DNA from: an uncultured Comamonadaceae bacterium
Lineage (GTDB): Bacteria > Pseudomonadota > Gammaproteobacteria > Burkholderiales > Burkholderiaceae
DNA: 64,000 bases
NCBI GenBank assembly: GCA_946482595.1
Contig: CAMLSD010000001.1
Location: forward strand, 82,973-146,972
Direction: 5' to 3'
A program made the translations under genes and the position numbers. Of this stretch, positions 16,393 to 25,310 are shown one piece after another. The notes below the pieces were generated by a model that was given only the letters and a program-made list of their open reading frames with translations, did no database searches and was not told the origin of the DNA. Position 1 is the first letter of the stretch, and the number at the start of each line of letters is the position of its first letter.

Positions 16393-17724
16393 ATGTCCAT
16401 CACGCTTCTCTTCACCATGCTGCTGGGCTTTGCCTTCAGCATCTCGATTGCCGTGTCGATCGGCGGCTCGGCCATGCTGGGCATGGCGCTGTTCGAGCCG
16501 GACAAGCTGATCCTGGCGCCCAAGGAGATGTTCACTGCGATCGACAAGTTCCCGCTGGCGGCGATCCCGTTTTTCATCCTGGCGGGCAACCTGATGGAGA
16601 CCGGGGGCATCTCGCGCCGGCTGGTGGAATTTGCCAAGTCGCTGGTGGGTGGGGTGCAGGGCGGCCTGCCGATGACCTGCGTGCTGACCTGCATGATCTT
16701 TGCGGCGGTGTCGGGCTCGTCGGTGGCCACCACGTTTGCGATCGGCTCGATCCTGATCCCGGCCCTGATCCGGCATGGCTATCCCGTCGGCTATGCCGCC
16801 GCACTGCAGGCCACGTCGGCCGAACTGGGCGTGATCATTCCGCCGTCGATCCCGATGATCCTGTTCGGTGTGGCCGCCGAGGTGTCGATCGGTGAACTGT
16901 TCATCGCCGGTGTCGTTCCCGGCCTGCTGGTAGGGGGTGCCTTGATGCTTTTCGTGCACCTGTGGTGCCGCATCAAGGGGCTTGGCAAGCAGGACGGTGA
17001 CGGTCGCCTGCCGATCGGTCGCGCCATGGTCGATGCGGCCTGGGCGCTGCTGATGCCGGTGATCATCCTGGGCGGCATCTACGGCGGCGTGTTCACGCCC
17101 ACCGAGGCCTCGGTGGTGGCCGTGTTCTATGCGCTGCTGGTGGGCCTGGTGATCCACCGCGAACTGCAGTGGTCGCACCTGCTGGCCGTGCTGAAGAAAT
17201 CGGTGATCTCCAGCGCGGTGATCATGTTCATCATCGCCAATGCGGGGCTGTTCGCCTTCCTGATCACCCGAGCCGGCATCCCCGACGCCATCGGCCTGTG
17301 GCTGAAGGACGTGCTGCAGTCACCGGGCTGGTTCCTGCTGGGCGTCAATGCGGCGCTGTTCCTGATCGGCATGTTCATCGAGACCTCGGCAGCGATCATC
17401 GTGCTGGCACCCATCCTGGTGCCGGTGGCCATGCATTTCGGCATCGATCCCGTCCACTTCGGCATCATCATGGTGATCAACCTGGCCCTGGGCATGATCA
17501 CCCCGCCATTCGGCGTGAACCTGTTTGCCGCCTGCACCGTGGCGAAGATCTCGCTCGACCGGATCGTGGGCTACCTGCTGCCCTTCGTGCTGGTCGTCAT
17601 CGGCTGCCTGATGCTGGTGACCTACCTCCCGTCGATCTCGCTGAGCCTGCGCGACCTCGTCTTCGACAAGGCAGCCGTCACGGCGCCCGGTCCTGCGCCG
17701 GCCACAGTGATCGCGCCTCAGTGA
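16393..17724 (+). CDS. TRAP transporter large permease (DctM), first system
   Basis: A 443-residue membrane protein with about 11-12 hydrophobic segments and the DctM pattern (AIPFFILAGNLMETGGISRRL, VSGSSVATTFAIG, ELGVIIPPSIPMILFGV, NLALGMITPPFGVNLF). It carries out ion-coupled uptake. The ATG at 16393 is chosen because the family begins with this first helix; an in-frame ATG at 16345 would add 16 charged or Cys-rich residues. Bases 16417-16718 are identical, base for base, to part of the second dctM gene, although both flanks differ at silent positions, which suggests gene conversion. Confidence 0.94.
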   Translation: MSITLLFTMLLGFAFSISIAVSIGGSAMLGMALFEPDKLILAPKEMFTAIDKFPLAAIPFFILAGNLMETGGISRRLVEFAKSLVGGVQGGLPMTCVLTCMIFAAVSGSSVATTFAIGSILIPALIRHGYPVGYAAALQATSAELGVIIPPSIPMILFGVAAEVSIGELFIAGVVPGLLVGGALMLFVHLWCRIKGLGKQDGDGRLPIGRAMVDAAWALLMPVIILGGIYGGVFTPTEASVVAVFYALLVGLVIHRELQWSHLLAVLKKSVISSAVIMFIIANAGLFAFLITRAGIPDAIGLWLKDVLQSPGWFLLGVNAALFLIGMFIETSAAIIVLAPILVPVAMHFGIDPVHFGIIMVINLALGMITPPFGVNLFAACTVAKISLDRIVGYLLPFVLVVIGCLMLVTYLPSISLSLRDLVFDKAAVTAPGPAPATVIAPQ

Positions 17725-17731
17725 GTCCCCG

Positions 17732-19012
17732 ATGCCTTCTTCCATGTCCACTCCGAGTCCCGTCATGTCCGACCGCATCCACGCCACCTACTGGCTCGAG
17801 ACCAGCGATACACCCGCCCGCGCCGCCGAGGTGATCGCCGGTGAACAATCCAGCGGCACCTTCCTGGCGCTGGCGGCCGAGACCCCCGAGCTGAAGGCGC
17901 GCAGCGGGGCGCGCATCGAACGGCTCGAGGTGCTCGACACCGTCGACACGCCCAGCCTGCCCGGGCGCTACCCGCCCGGCAGCCGCTTCACCCGCTGTCA
18001 CCTGGAGCTGTCCTGGCCGGTCGACAACATGGGGCTCTCTTTGCCCAACGTGATGGCCACGGTGGCCGGCAACCTGTTCGAACTGCAGTGTGTGTCGGGC
18101 CTGCGCATCACCGGGCTGCAACTGCCACCGGCCTTTGCCGAAGCCTGCCCCGGCCCGGCCTTCGGCATCGACGGCACGCGCCGGCTGGCCGGGGTGGCGC
18201 ACGGGCCCCTGATCGGCACCATCATCAAGCCCAGCGTCGGCCTGCGCCCGGAACAGACGGCCGCCGAGGTGCGACAGCTCCTGGCCGGCGGCATCGACTT
18301 CATCAAGGACGACGAACTCCAGGCCGACGGCCCCCACTGTCCCTTCGAGCAGCGCGTGCGCGCCGTGATGCGGGAGGTGCATGCAGCCGCCGACCGCATG
18401 GGCCGCCAGCCCATGGTGGCCTTCAACCTCACCGGCGAACTCGACGAGATGAAGCGCCGCCATGATCTTGTGCTGTCACTGGGGGGCACCTGTGTGATGG
18501 TCAGTCTGAACTCGGTCGGCCTGGTGGGCCTGCGCGAGCTGCGTCGGCATGCCGCACTGCCCATCCATGCCCATCGCAACGGCTGGGGCTACCTCAGCCG
18601 CTGCCCGGCCCTGGGCTGGGATTACGCCCCCTGGCAGACCCTGTGGCGCCTGGCCGGCGCCGACCATCTGCATGTCAACGGGCTGGGCAACAAATTCAGC
18701 GAAAGCGACCACGACGTTGCCGCCGCCGCACAGGCCGTGCTGCGGCCGCTGTGGCCTCATGCGCCGATGGCCGCGATGCCGGTGTTCAGCTCCGGCCAGA
18801 CGGGCCTGGTCGCTGCCGCGACCCATGCCGTGGCCGGTGGCACCGACCTGATCTTTGCGGCCGGTGGCGGCATCTTCGGTCACCCGGCTGGCGTGGCGGC
18901 CGGGGTGAGCGCGTTGCGCCAGGCCTGGGATGCTGCCGTGGCCGGTGTTGACCTGCAGGCGCACGCGGCCCGGCACCCCGAGCTGCAGGCGGCACTGGGG
19001 TTCTGGCGATGA
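17732..19012 (+). CDS. RuBisCO-like protein (RLP), probable 3-oxo-isoapionate-4-phosphate enzyme
   Basis: A 426-residue form-IV RuBisCO homologue. The TIM-barrel active site is largely complete: Lys166 (TIIKPSVGL), Lys192-Asp193-Asp194-Glu195 (GGIDFIKDDE, the lysine that is carbamylated in RuBisCO and its metal ligands), His279 and His281-Arg282 (PIHAHRNGWG) and a loop-6 lysine Lys321 (NGLGNKFSES). RLPs in D-apionate clusters act on 3-oxo-isoapionate 4-phosphate, either as transcarboxylase/hydrolase (OiaT, giving 3-phosphoglycerate and glycolate) or decarboxylase (OiaX). No downstream tetrulose-phosphate isomerase is present, which favours OiaT, but this is inference. The true start may be the ATG at 17765 (MSDRIHATYWLET); no strong ribosome site decides. 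Confidence 0.85.
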   Translation: MPSSMSTPSPVMSDRIHATYWLETSDTPARAAEVIAGEQSSGTFLALAAETPELKARSGARIERLEVLDTVDTPSLPGRYPPGSRFTRCHLELSWPVDNMGLSLPNVMATVAGNLFELQCVSGLRITGLQLPPAFAEACPGPAFGIDGTRRLAGVAHGPLIGTIIKPSVGLRPEQTAAEVRQLLAGGIDFIKDDELQADGPHCPFEQRVRAVMREVHAAADRMGRQPMVAFNLTGELDEMKRRHDLVLSLGGTCVMVSLNSVGLVGLRELRRHAALPIHAHRNGWGYLSRCPALGWDYAPWQTLWRLAGADHLHVNGLGNKFSESDHDVAAAAQAVLRPLWPHAPMAAMPVFSSGQTGLVAAATHAVAGGTDLIFAAGGGIFGHPAGVAAGVSALRQAWDAAVAGVDLQAHAARHPELQAALGFWR

Positions 19013-20406
19013 GCGCCGTGACATCGGCACCCGTGCCCACCCACACTGCCAGCCTGCCGCCGGGCCCGCTGCTGGCCTACTACGGCGACGACTTCACCGG
19101 TTCGACCGACGTGATGGAGGCCTTCACCACCGCCGGCATTGCCACGGTGCTGTTCCTGCGCGAGCCCGACGCGGCATGGCGCGCACGCTTTGCCCACATG
19201 CGCTGCGTGGGGCTGGCCGGCACCGCCCGTGGCCAGACCCCGGCCTGGATGCAGGCGCACCTGCCACGGGCACTGACCAGCCTGAAGGCCTTTGGCGCAC
19301 CGCTGCTGCAATACAAGGTGTGCTCCACCTTCGACTCCAGCCCCGAGCGCGGCTCCATCGGCCAGGCCATCGACATCGGCCTGAAGATCCAGCCCGGCGC
19401 CTGGTCGCCGATGGTGATCGGCGCCCCGCGGCTGCGCCGCTACCAGGCCTTCGGCCACCTGTATGCGGGCATGGGTGCGCAGGTCCATCGGCTGGACCGC
19501 CACCCCACGATGTCGCGCCACCCGGTCACGCCCATGCGCGAGTCCGACCTGCGGCTGCACCTGGCCCACCAGACCCGCCAACGCATCGAGCTGATCGACC
19601 TCGCCCAGCTCAAGCAGGGTGATGCCGATGCCGCACTGCGTGGCCTGGCCGGCCAGGACCAGCCCATCGTGATGATCGACGTGATCGACGACGACACCCT
19701 AGCCGAAGCCGGCCGCCTGGTCTGGGCGCACCGGGGCCAGGGGCTGTTCACCGCGTCCTCATCCGGCCTGGAATATGCCCTGGCCGCGCACTGGCGCCGT
19801 TGCGGCATGCTGCCCGCGCCACCCGCACTGCCACCCACCCGGCCGGTCGATGCCATTGCCGCCATCAGCGGCAGCTGCTCGCCGGTGACCGCCGCGCAGA
19901 TCGCCTGGGCCGCAGCGCACGGCCTGGCCACCGAGCGCATCCAGGTGGCTGCCCTGCTGCACGACCGCGAGCGCCATGCCGAGATCGAACGGGTGGTGGC
20001 CGCCGCCGCCCAGGCACTCGCGCAAGGCCGCAGCCCGGTCATCCACTCGGCCACCGGGCCCGACGACCCGGCCGTCATCGGCTTTGCCGAACAGGCGAGG
20101 GCGGCCGGACTCACCGTGGCCCAGGCCCACGAACGTGTCGGGGCCGCCCTGGCCGACACCATGCGCCGCCTGGTCGAACGCACCGGCGTGCGGCGCCTGG
20201 CGATCGCCGGCGGCGACAGCTCAGGCGCCGTGGCCGGTGCACTCGACATCGCCGCCCTCACGGTGGGCGCACAGCTGGTGCCGGGTGCACCGCTGTGCCG
20301 GGTTTGGTCGGACGACCCGCGCATCGACGGGATGGAGCTGGTGCTCAAGGGCGGACAGATGGGCCAGGCCGACTTCTTCGGGCGCGTGCTGCACGGCACG
20401 GCCTGA
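19009..20406 (+). CDS. DUF1537-family four-carbon acid sugar kinase, OiaK-like
   Basis: A 465-residue ATP-dependent kinase of the DUF1537 family. The N-terminal substrate domain shows YYGDDFTGSTDVMEAF and QYKVCSTFDSSPERGSIG; the C-terminal nucleotide domain has SGSCSPVTAAQI and IAGGDSSGAVAGAL. It is longer than OtnK (421) at 36956 and lies with an RLP, so the 3-oxo-isoapionate kinase (OiaK) role is favoured: phosphorylation of 3-oxo-isoapionate to its 4-phosphate, the RLP substrate. The ATG overlaps the RLP stop by 4 bp, which implies coupled translation of kinase and RLP. Confidence 0.82.
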   Translation: MSAVTSAPVPTHTASLPPGPLLAYYGDDFTGSTDVMEAFTTAGIATVLFLREPDAAWRARFAHMRCVGLAGTARGQTPAWMQAHLPRALTSLKAFGAPLLQYKVCSTFDSSPERGSIGQAIDIGLKIQPGAWSPMVIGAPRLRRYQAFGHLYAGMGAQVHRLDRHPTMSRHPVTPMRESDLRLHLAHQTRQRIELIDLAQLKQGDADAALRGLAGQDQPIVMIDVIDDDTLAEAGRLVWAHRGQGLFTASSSGLEYALAAHWRRCGMLPAPPALPPTRPVDAIAAISGSCSPVTAAQIAWAAAHGLATERIQVAALLHDRERHAEIERVVAAAAQALAQGRSPVIHSATGPDDPAVIGFAEQARAAGLTVAQAHERVGAALADTMRRLVERTGVRRLAIAGGDSSGAVAGALDIAALTVGAQLVPGAPLCRVWSDDPRIDGMELVLKGGQMGQADFFGRVLHGTA

Positions 20407-20422
20407 GGTTATGCTTTCCGGC

Positions 20423-21154
20423 ATGAACGTCGAACAGATACAGCGTCGCAAGATCTACCAGGAAGTGCTGGATCGCCTGCTGTCGCGCATTCGGGCCGGT
20501 GAATGGGCGCCCGGCGACCAGCTGCCCTCCGAGCGCGACCTGATGGAGGCCTACGGCGTCGGCCGCCCGGCAGTGCGCGAGGCCCTGCAGGCCATGGCAC
20601 GGTCCGGCATCGTCGAGATCATGCACGGCGAACGCGCCCGCGTGGTGGTGCCCACCGCCGAGCTGCTGATCGAACAGATCGCCGGTGGCGCCCAGCACCT
20701 GCTGCGCATGCAGCCCGACATGCTCGACCACCTGAAGGACGCCCGCGTCTTCCTCGAAACCGGCCTGTGCCGGCTGGCGGCCGAACGCGGCCAGCCCCAG
20801 GGCGTCGAGCGACTGCGTCAGCGCCTGGACGAACACCGGGCCGCACTGACCGATCTCGACGTCTTCCTGCAGCGCGACATGATGTTCCACCGCGAGATCG
20901 CCCAGCTCGCCGGCAACCCGATCTTCCCGGCCATCGTCGAGGCCTTGTTCAACTGGGCAAGCGAGTACTACAGCACCATCGTGCGAGCGCCCGGTGCCGA
21001 ACAACTCACGCTGGAAGAACACACCCGCATCTACGAAGCCATCGCCGCCCGCGACCCCGACGCCGCAGCCCAGGCGATGCACGACCACCTCACCCGCGCC
21101 AACGTGCTGTACCAGACCCAGTTGGCCGAGCCCCCGCTGAACGGCGCGGGGTGA
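20423..21154 (+). CDS. GntR/FadR family transcriptional regulator (first operon)
   Basis: A 243-residue regulator with an N-terminal winged helix (GEWAPGDQLPSERDLMEAYGVGRPAVREALQ, GIVEIMHGERARVV) and an all-helical FCD ligand-binding domain (ARVFLETGLCRLAAERG, RDMMFHREIAQLAGN, EHTRIYEAIAARDPDAAAQAMHDHL). The Asp and His residues of FCD metal sites are present. The winged-helix region resembles the NanR branch. It sits directly after the kinase, so it is probably the local repressor of the apnO-like operon, released by a pathway intermediate. The start could be ATG 20411 or 20423; neither has an ideal ribosome site. Confidence 0.88.
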   Translation: MNVEQIQRRKIYQEVLDRLLSRIRAGEWAPGDQLPSERDLMEAYGVGRPAVREALQAMARSGIVEIMHGERARVVVPTAELLIEQIAGGAQHLLRMQPDMLDHLKDARVFLETGLCRLAAERGQPQGVERLRQRLDEHRAALTDLDVFLQRDMMFHREIAQLAGNPIFPAIVEALFNWASEYYSTIVRAPGAEQLTLEEHTRIYEAIAARDPDAAAQAMHDHLTRANVLYQTQLAEPPLNGAG

Positions 21155-21345
21155 GGGGCGTGCACAGGCGGTAACTTGCTCTGGCGCCGGTCCTGTGCGA
21201 ACAGGTCAACAGGCGCCTGGCGTCGCCGGAACATCGAAGGCCTGATGCGCGGGGTGGGCACGCCTGCCATCACGCCCGCTTGCTTGGGGTGAGAGGCGAG
21301 CGTTGAGAAATGCCCAGATGGATTGGAAGCGTCGAACTCCAGTGC

Positions 21346-21888
21346 TCAACACTCGCCCCATCGGCGCAAGCCGTCCACCACAGGTGGTTTCGAACTGGTC
21401 TCGGACCGCGCGAAACTGGCCGGCTTGGTGGTCTTTGCCACGACAACGAAGCCCGTGATGAAGCCGTTCGCTACGACGGGCTCTTTGACTGCGCAGATGA
21501 ATGAGCGCAGCGTCAATTCGGTGGCTCGCTCCTCAATGGCGGTAATCTTGAACTGGTAGGTGGTGCCGACAACCACCCGGTCAAACACGATCACTGTGGA
21601 GTTCGCGAAATTGACCTGATCCAGCGCCGCGAGCATCGGGCCCGCACCCAGCGCCCGTTCCGCCGATTCGCGGTCTTGCGCCACGGCGATCACTCGGGCG
21701 CAATCCATGCAGTCAGGGAACCATCCCTCCGGAAAGCTGCCCAGATGCCCGATCAACCCGTAGCTGTATGTGTTTGCGACGCCGTACCCGTTGCTGAAGG
21801 CAATCGTTCGAAAATCGGTGGTGTCATCGCTTCCACCACCACAGCCGCCCATGAGCGCGAGCGCGGAGCAGACCAGCAACCTGCGCAT
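21346..21888 (-). CDS. Putative lipoprotein of unknown function
   Basis: A 180-residue protein with a lipoprotein signal (MRRLLVCSALALMGGC, lipobox MGGC at Cys16) followed by GGGSDDTTDF. The C-terminal half (NSTVIVFDRVVVGTTYQFK, RATELTLRSFICAVKEPVVANG) is beta-rich and faintly resembles PrcB-type domains, but this is weak. Two cysteines in CMDCARVI and one in FICAV could form disulfides. The ATG at 21888 is chosen because GAGG lies 9 bases upstream; a TTG at 21903 in frame is less likely. It stands alone between the FadR gene and the NRDE gene. No function is assigned. Confidence 0.65.
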   Translation of the reverse strand: MRRLLVCSALALMGGCGGGSDDTTDFRTIAFSNGYGVANTYSYGLIGHLGSFPEGWFPDCMDCARVIAVAQDRESAERALGAGPMLAALDQVNFANSTVIVFDRVVVGTTYQFKITAIEERATELTLRSFICAVKEPVVANGFITGFVVVAKTTKPASFARSETSSKPPVVDGLRRWGEC

Positions 21889-22022
21889 GGTGATGATCCT
21901 CAATGGGAGTTGAAGCGCCCCAGGTCATGAGCGGGGCCGTCAGCCAGCACGGAGATCCCCGCCTGAAGGTGGGCGTGGCTACCAGCGCAGGGGGCGCTGC
22001 CCTCCGGCCCATCCCAGCCCGC

Positions 22023-22922
22023 TCAGGCCGCCCGCCGCGCTCGGGCGCTGGCGCCACCCGCAGGTTGCGCATGCAGCGGGGCTGGCGCGGTCACGTCACT
22101 GAGGTCGCGTGCGCTGGGGGGCCAGTGCTTGAGGGTGGACTTGCGCAGCAGGGCCACGCCGGGGCCGCGGTTGTTGCTGAAGGTGCGTTCGATCACGTGG
22201 GTGACCAGGCGGCGTCGGACCCTTTCGGTGATGATGACCGTGGAGCAACGGGTGCCGTAGCGGCCGTCAGGGGTGCGGATGAAGGCGGGTGACAGCCAGC
22301 GTTCCCATTCGATGGGCACGCCGGTGCTGGGCAGGAATTCATCGGCCATTTCGGTGCGGTCGCCCAGGGCCTGGAACAGGGCTTCGCTCAGGTCTTCGGC
22401 GGACTCGGCGTCGCGCAGGCAGCCGCGCACCTGCTGTTTCAGTCGCTCGACCTTGGGCCAGGGGGTGTCGAGCTGGGCGTTCGACAGCCCATAGACCCCG
22501 CGCTCCAGGCGCTGGGGGAAGCGTGCCCGGTTGGAGCCCCAGAAGCATTCGCCGCGGGCCAGATCGGCGGCGATGAGGTTGAAGCCGTTGTAGCCGCTGA
22601 GGCTCACCTGCATCCAGAACCTGTCCATCGACAGGTCGCCACGCAACCACAGCGGCACGATGTCTCCGCGTGAGGGCGCGCCGGCGTCGACGTCGGCGGG
22701 GTTGCGCACGTTGGTCAGCATGGCCAGGCGACCTTCGGCGGTCAGACCCAGCCAGGTGCCGCCCGAGCGTGTGTCGCGCCCGCCCAGGATTTCAGGGCTC
22801 AGGGTGTCGGGGCGCCACCAGGCCAGTCGTGCCGCCGGGCGGTCGAAGTATTCGTCGCGGTTGGCCGCCACCACCAGGGGGAAGCGGCGGTTCGCATCGA
22901 TGGCCAGGGCTACGAGACACAT
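22023..22922 (-). CDS. NRDE family protein (TANGO2-like)
   Basis: A 299-residue protein beginning MCLVALAIDANRRFPLVVAA, with the family-defining NRDE tetrapeptide at residues 22-25 (AANRDEYFDRPA). Met1-Cys2 and NRDE are the shared signature of the TANGO2/NRDE family, an Ntn-hydrolase-like fold without an established bacterial substrate; heme handling has been proposed for relatives. GTWLGLTAEGRLAMLTNVRNP and GTRCSTVIIT are also typical. The ATG overlaps the end of the upstream DUF4936 gene by 13 bp, so the two are coupled. Confidence 0.9.
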   Translation of the reverse strand: MCLVALAIDANRRFPLVVAANRDEYFDRPAARLAWWRPDTLSPEILGGRDTRSGGTWLGLTAEGRLAMLTNVRNPADVDAGAPSRGDIVPLWLRGDLSMDRFWMQVSLSGYNGFNLIAADLARGECFWGSNRARFPQRLERGVYGLSNAQLDTPWPKVERLKQQVRGCLRDAESAEDLSEALFQALGDRTEMADEFLPSTGVPIEWERWLSPAFIRTPDGRYGTRCSTVIITERVRRRLVTHVIERTFSNNRGPGVALLRKSTLKHWPPSARDLSDVTAPAPLHAQPAGGASARARRAA

Positions 22923-23200
22923 GGGACGAACACCTCGACGTGACGCGCTCCCTGGATCCAGCTCTGCACCGGGCCGGCGGCGTGCACGATGTGCTGCTCG
23001 AGCACAGCGTCGATGCCGTCGGTGTGGGTGTAGATCTCCATCCAGGTCTGCTGGCCGTCCTTGATTTCGGGGCGGCGCCACAGTTCGGTCGACAGGCCGG
23101 GGTGGCGCTCGCGCAAATCGCCCTGCATGCGCTGCACCGCCTCATGGGCCGGCGCGGTATCGCTCAAGGCCACACGATAGTAGATGAAAAGGCGTCTCAT
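22910..23200 (-). CDS. DUF4936 family protein
   Basis: A 96-residue small cytoplasmic protein (MRRLFIYYRVALSDTAPAHE..., with GQQTWMEIYTHTDGID and HVEVFVPCVS). It fits DUF4936, a short alpha/beta family of Burkholderiales that is often found beside ygfZ, as here. Function unknown. The ATG at 23200 begins the family sequence and the stop overlaps the NRDE gene. The ygfZ stop is 58 bp upstream, so the three form one minus-strand transcript. Confidence 0.8.
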   Translation of the reverse strand: MRRLFIYYRVALSDTAPAHEAVQRMQGDLRERHPGLSTELWRRPEIKDGQQTWMEIYTHTDGIDAVLEQHIVHAAGPVQSWIQGARHVEVFVPCVS

Positions 23201-23258
23201 GCTGGCAGGCTCCCGGGCCCCAAGTGAGAAGGATTGCGCGGGTGCGCCTTGCAGAAAT

Positions 23259-24236
23259 TCACGCTTGGGCCGCCAACGTGTAGGGCAGCGGTGCCAGCCG
23301 CACGGCCGGGCCGTCGGGCGAGCCGGCGTGCAGCTCCCCGCCTTCGGCGGCGGCCAGCTTGAGCTCGGCAAATGCGCTCCAGCCGCCGCCGGGCCGGGGC
23401 GCCGCATTGACGATCATGCCGCTGGGTTGGCCCGGGTCGGCGCTGTGGAACAGTTCCTGGCCGGGCACGAGCGTCGTGTCGGCATGGACGATGAAGCCGC
23501 GCCGCTTGAGGGTGCCGCGGTACTGGCTGCGTGCCACGACCTCCTGGCCGGGGTAGCAGCCCTTCTGGAAGTTCACGCCGCCAACCGATTCGAGGTTGAT
23601 CATCTGCGGCACGAACTGCTCCACCACGGGCGCGACGATGGTCGGGATGCCGCTTTCGACGTCGAGCCATTGCCAGCTCGCCAGGGGCAGGGCGGCGGTG
23701 TCGGCGAGCGCCGGAGCATCTGCAGGGGCAACATGCAGCACGCGGGGCAGGCCGTTCACGTCGGGCAGCCGGATCAGGGTGGTCTGGCCCTGGGTGGTGC
23801 GCTCCCAGGCCTGGGCCGGGGCGCCCAGCGCAAGCGCCGGTGCGCCGGCCACGCCGCTCACGCGCAGTTCGGGCGTGGCGTCGCGCAGCTTGACCTTGGC
23901 GCGCAGCACGAACATGGACAGGCGCTTGAGGGTGGGCGCCAGCAGGTCGGCGCTGCACAGCAGCCGAAGTTCTTGGGCCGACTCCTTCCAGACCAGGAAG
24001 CTGGCCAGCAGGCGCCCCTTGGCCGAGCAGTAGCCCGCGAGCCGGGCCTGGCCCAGCGGCATCAGCGTGATGTCCTGCGTGAGCTGACCGTGCAGGAAGC
24101 TGGCAGCGTCTTCACCGTCGGCGGCGATCACGCCCAGGTGCGACAGCGTCGCTGCACCGGCCAGCGGTTCGGCCGGTGACGACAGGGAGGCGGGAGCGGA
24201 AGCAGGAGCAGCGGTGGAAGGGGTGGCGGCAGTCAT
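23259..24236 (-). CDS. ygfZ: YgfZ/GcvT domain-containing folate-binding protein
   Basis: A 325-residue folate-dependent protein that helps maintain iron-sulfur enzymes. The diagnostic KGCYPGQE is at residues 225-232 with the essential Cys227; FLHGQLTQDI and GYCSAKGRLLASF in the N-terminal half match the family. The N-terminus has an Ala/Ser/Pro-rich stretch of about 25 residues. The ATG at 24236 is chosen since the upstream frame overlaps the divergent mltG promoter. Divergent from mltG with only 50 bp between the starts, a common arrangement in this group. Confidence 0.92.
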   Translation of the reverse strand: MTAATPSTAAPASAPASLSSPAEPLAGAATLSHLGVIAADGEDAASFLHGQLTQDITLMPLGQARLAGYCSAKGRLLASFLVWKESAQELRLLCSADLLAPTLKRLSMFVLRAKVKLRDATPELRVSGVAGAPALALGAPAQAWERTTQGQTTLIRLPDVNGLPRVLHVAPADAPALADTAALPLASWQWLDVESGIPTIVAPVVEQFVPQMINLESVGGVNFQKGCYPGQEVVARSQYRGTLKRRGFIVHADTTLVPGQELFHSADPGQPSGMIVNAAPRPGGGWSAFAELKLAAAEGGELHAGSPDGPAVRLAPLPYTLAAQA

Positions 24237-24286
24237 GCCTCCATTATCATCAGCGCCCGTTGGCCCATCCCGTTCAGGGTTAGTAC

Positions 24287-25279
24287 ATGAGATTCCTCCG
24301 CCGCGTCCTGCTTGCTGTTGTCGTGCTGGCCGTGGCGGCCGCAGGCGGTGTCGTGTGGTGGCTGCAGCGGCCCCTGGCGCTTCGTGCCGCATCGGTCGAG
24401 CTGTCGATCGAGCCGGGCATGACGCCGCGAGAGATCGCCCAGGCCTGGGTGCAGGCGGGGGTGGATGCGCCGCCGCGGCTGCTTTATGAGTGGTTCCGCT
24501 GGTCGGGCCAGGCGCGGAAGATCCGTGCCGGCAGTTACGAGATCGAGGCCGGCGTCACGCCGCGCAGCCTGCTCGACAAGATGGTCCAGGGCGACGAGAC
24601 CCTGGTCACCGTGCGCTTCATCGAGGGCTGGACCTTCCGGCAGGTGCGTGCCGCACTGGCGGCGGCCGAGGGGCTGAAGCCGGCCACCGCCACGCTGAGT
24701 GACGCGCAGTTGATGGCTGCGATCGGCGCCGAAGGGCAGCATCCCGAGGGGAGGTTCTACCCCGACACCTATGCCTTCAGCAAGGGCGTGAGCGACCTGA
24801 CCGTGCTCAGGCGCGCCTACCGTGCGATGCAGCAGCGTGTGGATGCCGCCTGGGCCGAGCGTCGTCCCGACACACCGCTGAAGTCGAAGGATGAGCTGCT
24901 GGTGCTGGCGTCGATCGTCGAAAAGGAGACCGGGCTGGAAGCCGACCGGGCCCGTGTGGCCGGGGTGTTCATCAACCGCCTGCGCATCGGCATGCCGCTG
25001 CAGACCGACCCCACGGTGATCTACGGGCTGGGTGAGACCTTCGACGGCAACCTGCGCAAGCGCGATCTCCAGACCGACACGCCGTACAACACCTACACCC
25101 GCATGGGCCTGCCGCCCACGCCGATCGCGATGCCGGGGCAGAACTCGCTGCGCGCCGTCGTGCAGCCGGCACCCGGCAAGGCGCTTTACTTCGTGGCCCG
25201 GGGCGACGGCACCAGCGTCTTCAGTGAATCGCTGGCCGAGCATAATCGCGCGGTCAACAAGTACCAGCGCGGGCAGTGA
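24287..25279 (+). CDS. mltG: Endolytic murein transglycosylase MltG
   Basis: A 330-residue inner-membrane enzyme that cuts nascent glycan strands. An N-terminal transmembrane helix (residues 5-26), then the YceG domain: GTYxxE-like segment [21 protein letters not shown], the catalytic glutamate Glu212 in [27 protein letters not shown] and [17 protein letters not shown]. Length is normal. It is followed 31 bp later by tmk, the usual order mltG-tmk-holB in betaproteobacteria. Confidence 0.97.
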   Translation: MRFLRRVLLAVVVLAVAAAGGVVWWLQRPLALRAASVELSIEPGMTPREIAQAWVQAGVDAPPRLLYEWFRWSGQARKIRAGSYEIEAGVTPRSLLDKMVQGDETLVTVRFIEGWTFRQVRAALAAAEGLKPATATLSDAQLMAAIGAEGQHPEGRFYPDTYAFSKGVSDLTVLRRAYRAMQQRVDAAWAERRPDTPLKSKDELLVLASIVEKETGLEADRARVAGVFINRLRIGMPLQTDPTVIYGLGETFDGNLRKRDLQTDTPYNTYTRMGLPPTPIAMPGQNSLRAVVQPAPGKALYFVARGDGTSVFSESLAEHNRAVNKYQRGQ

Positions 25280-25310
25280 TCGCACGGCGTGCCCACCGTT
25301 CCCATACAGC

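Noticed and set aside
17732..19012. Genuine CO2-fixing RuBisCO
   Set aside because: Sequence outside the active-site motifs is unlike forms I-III, no phosphoribulokinase or small subunit is present, and the context is acid-sugar catabolism.
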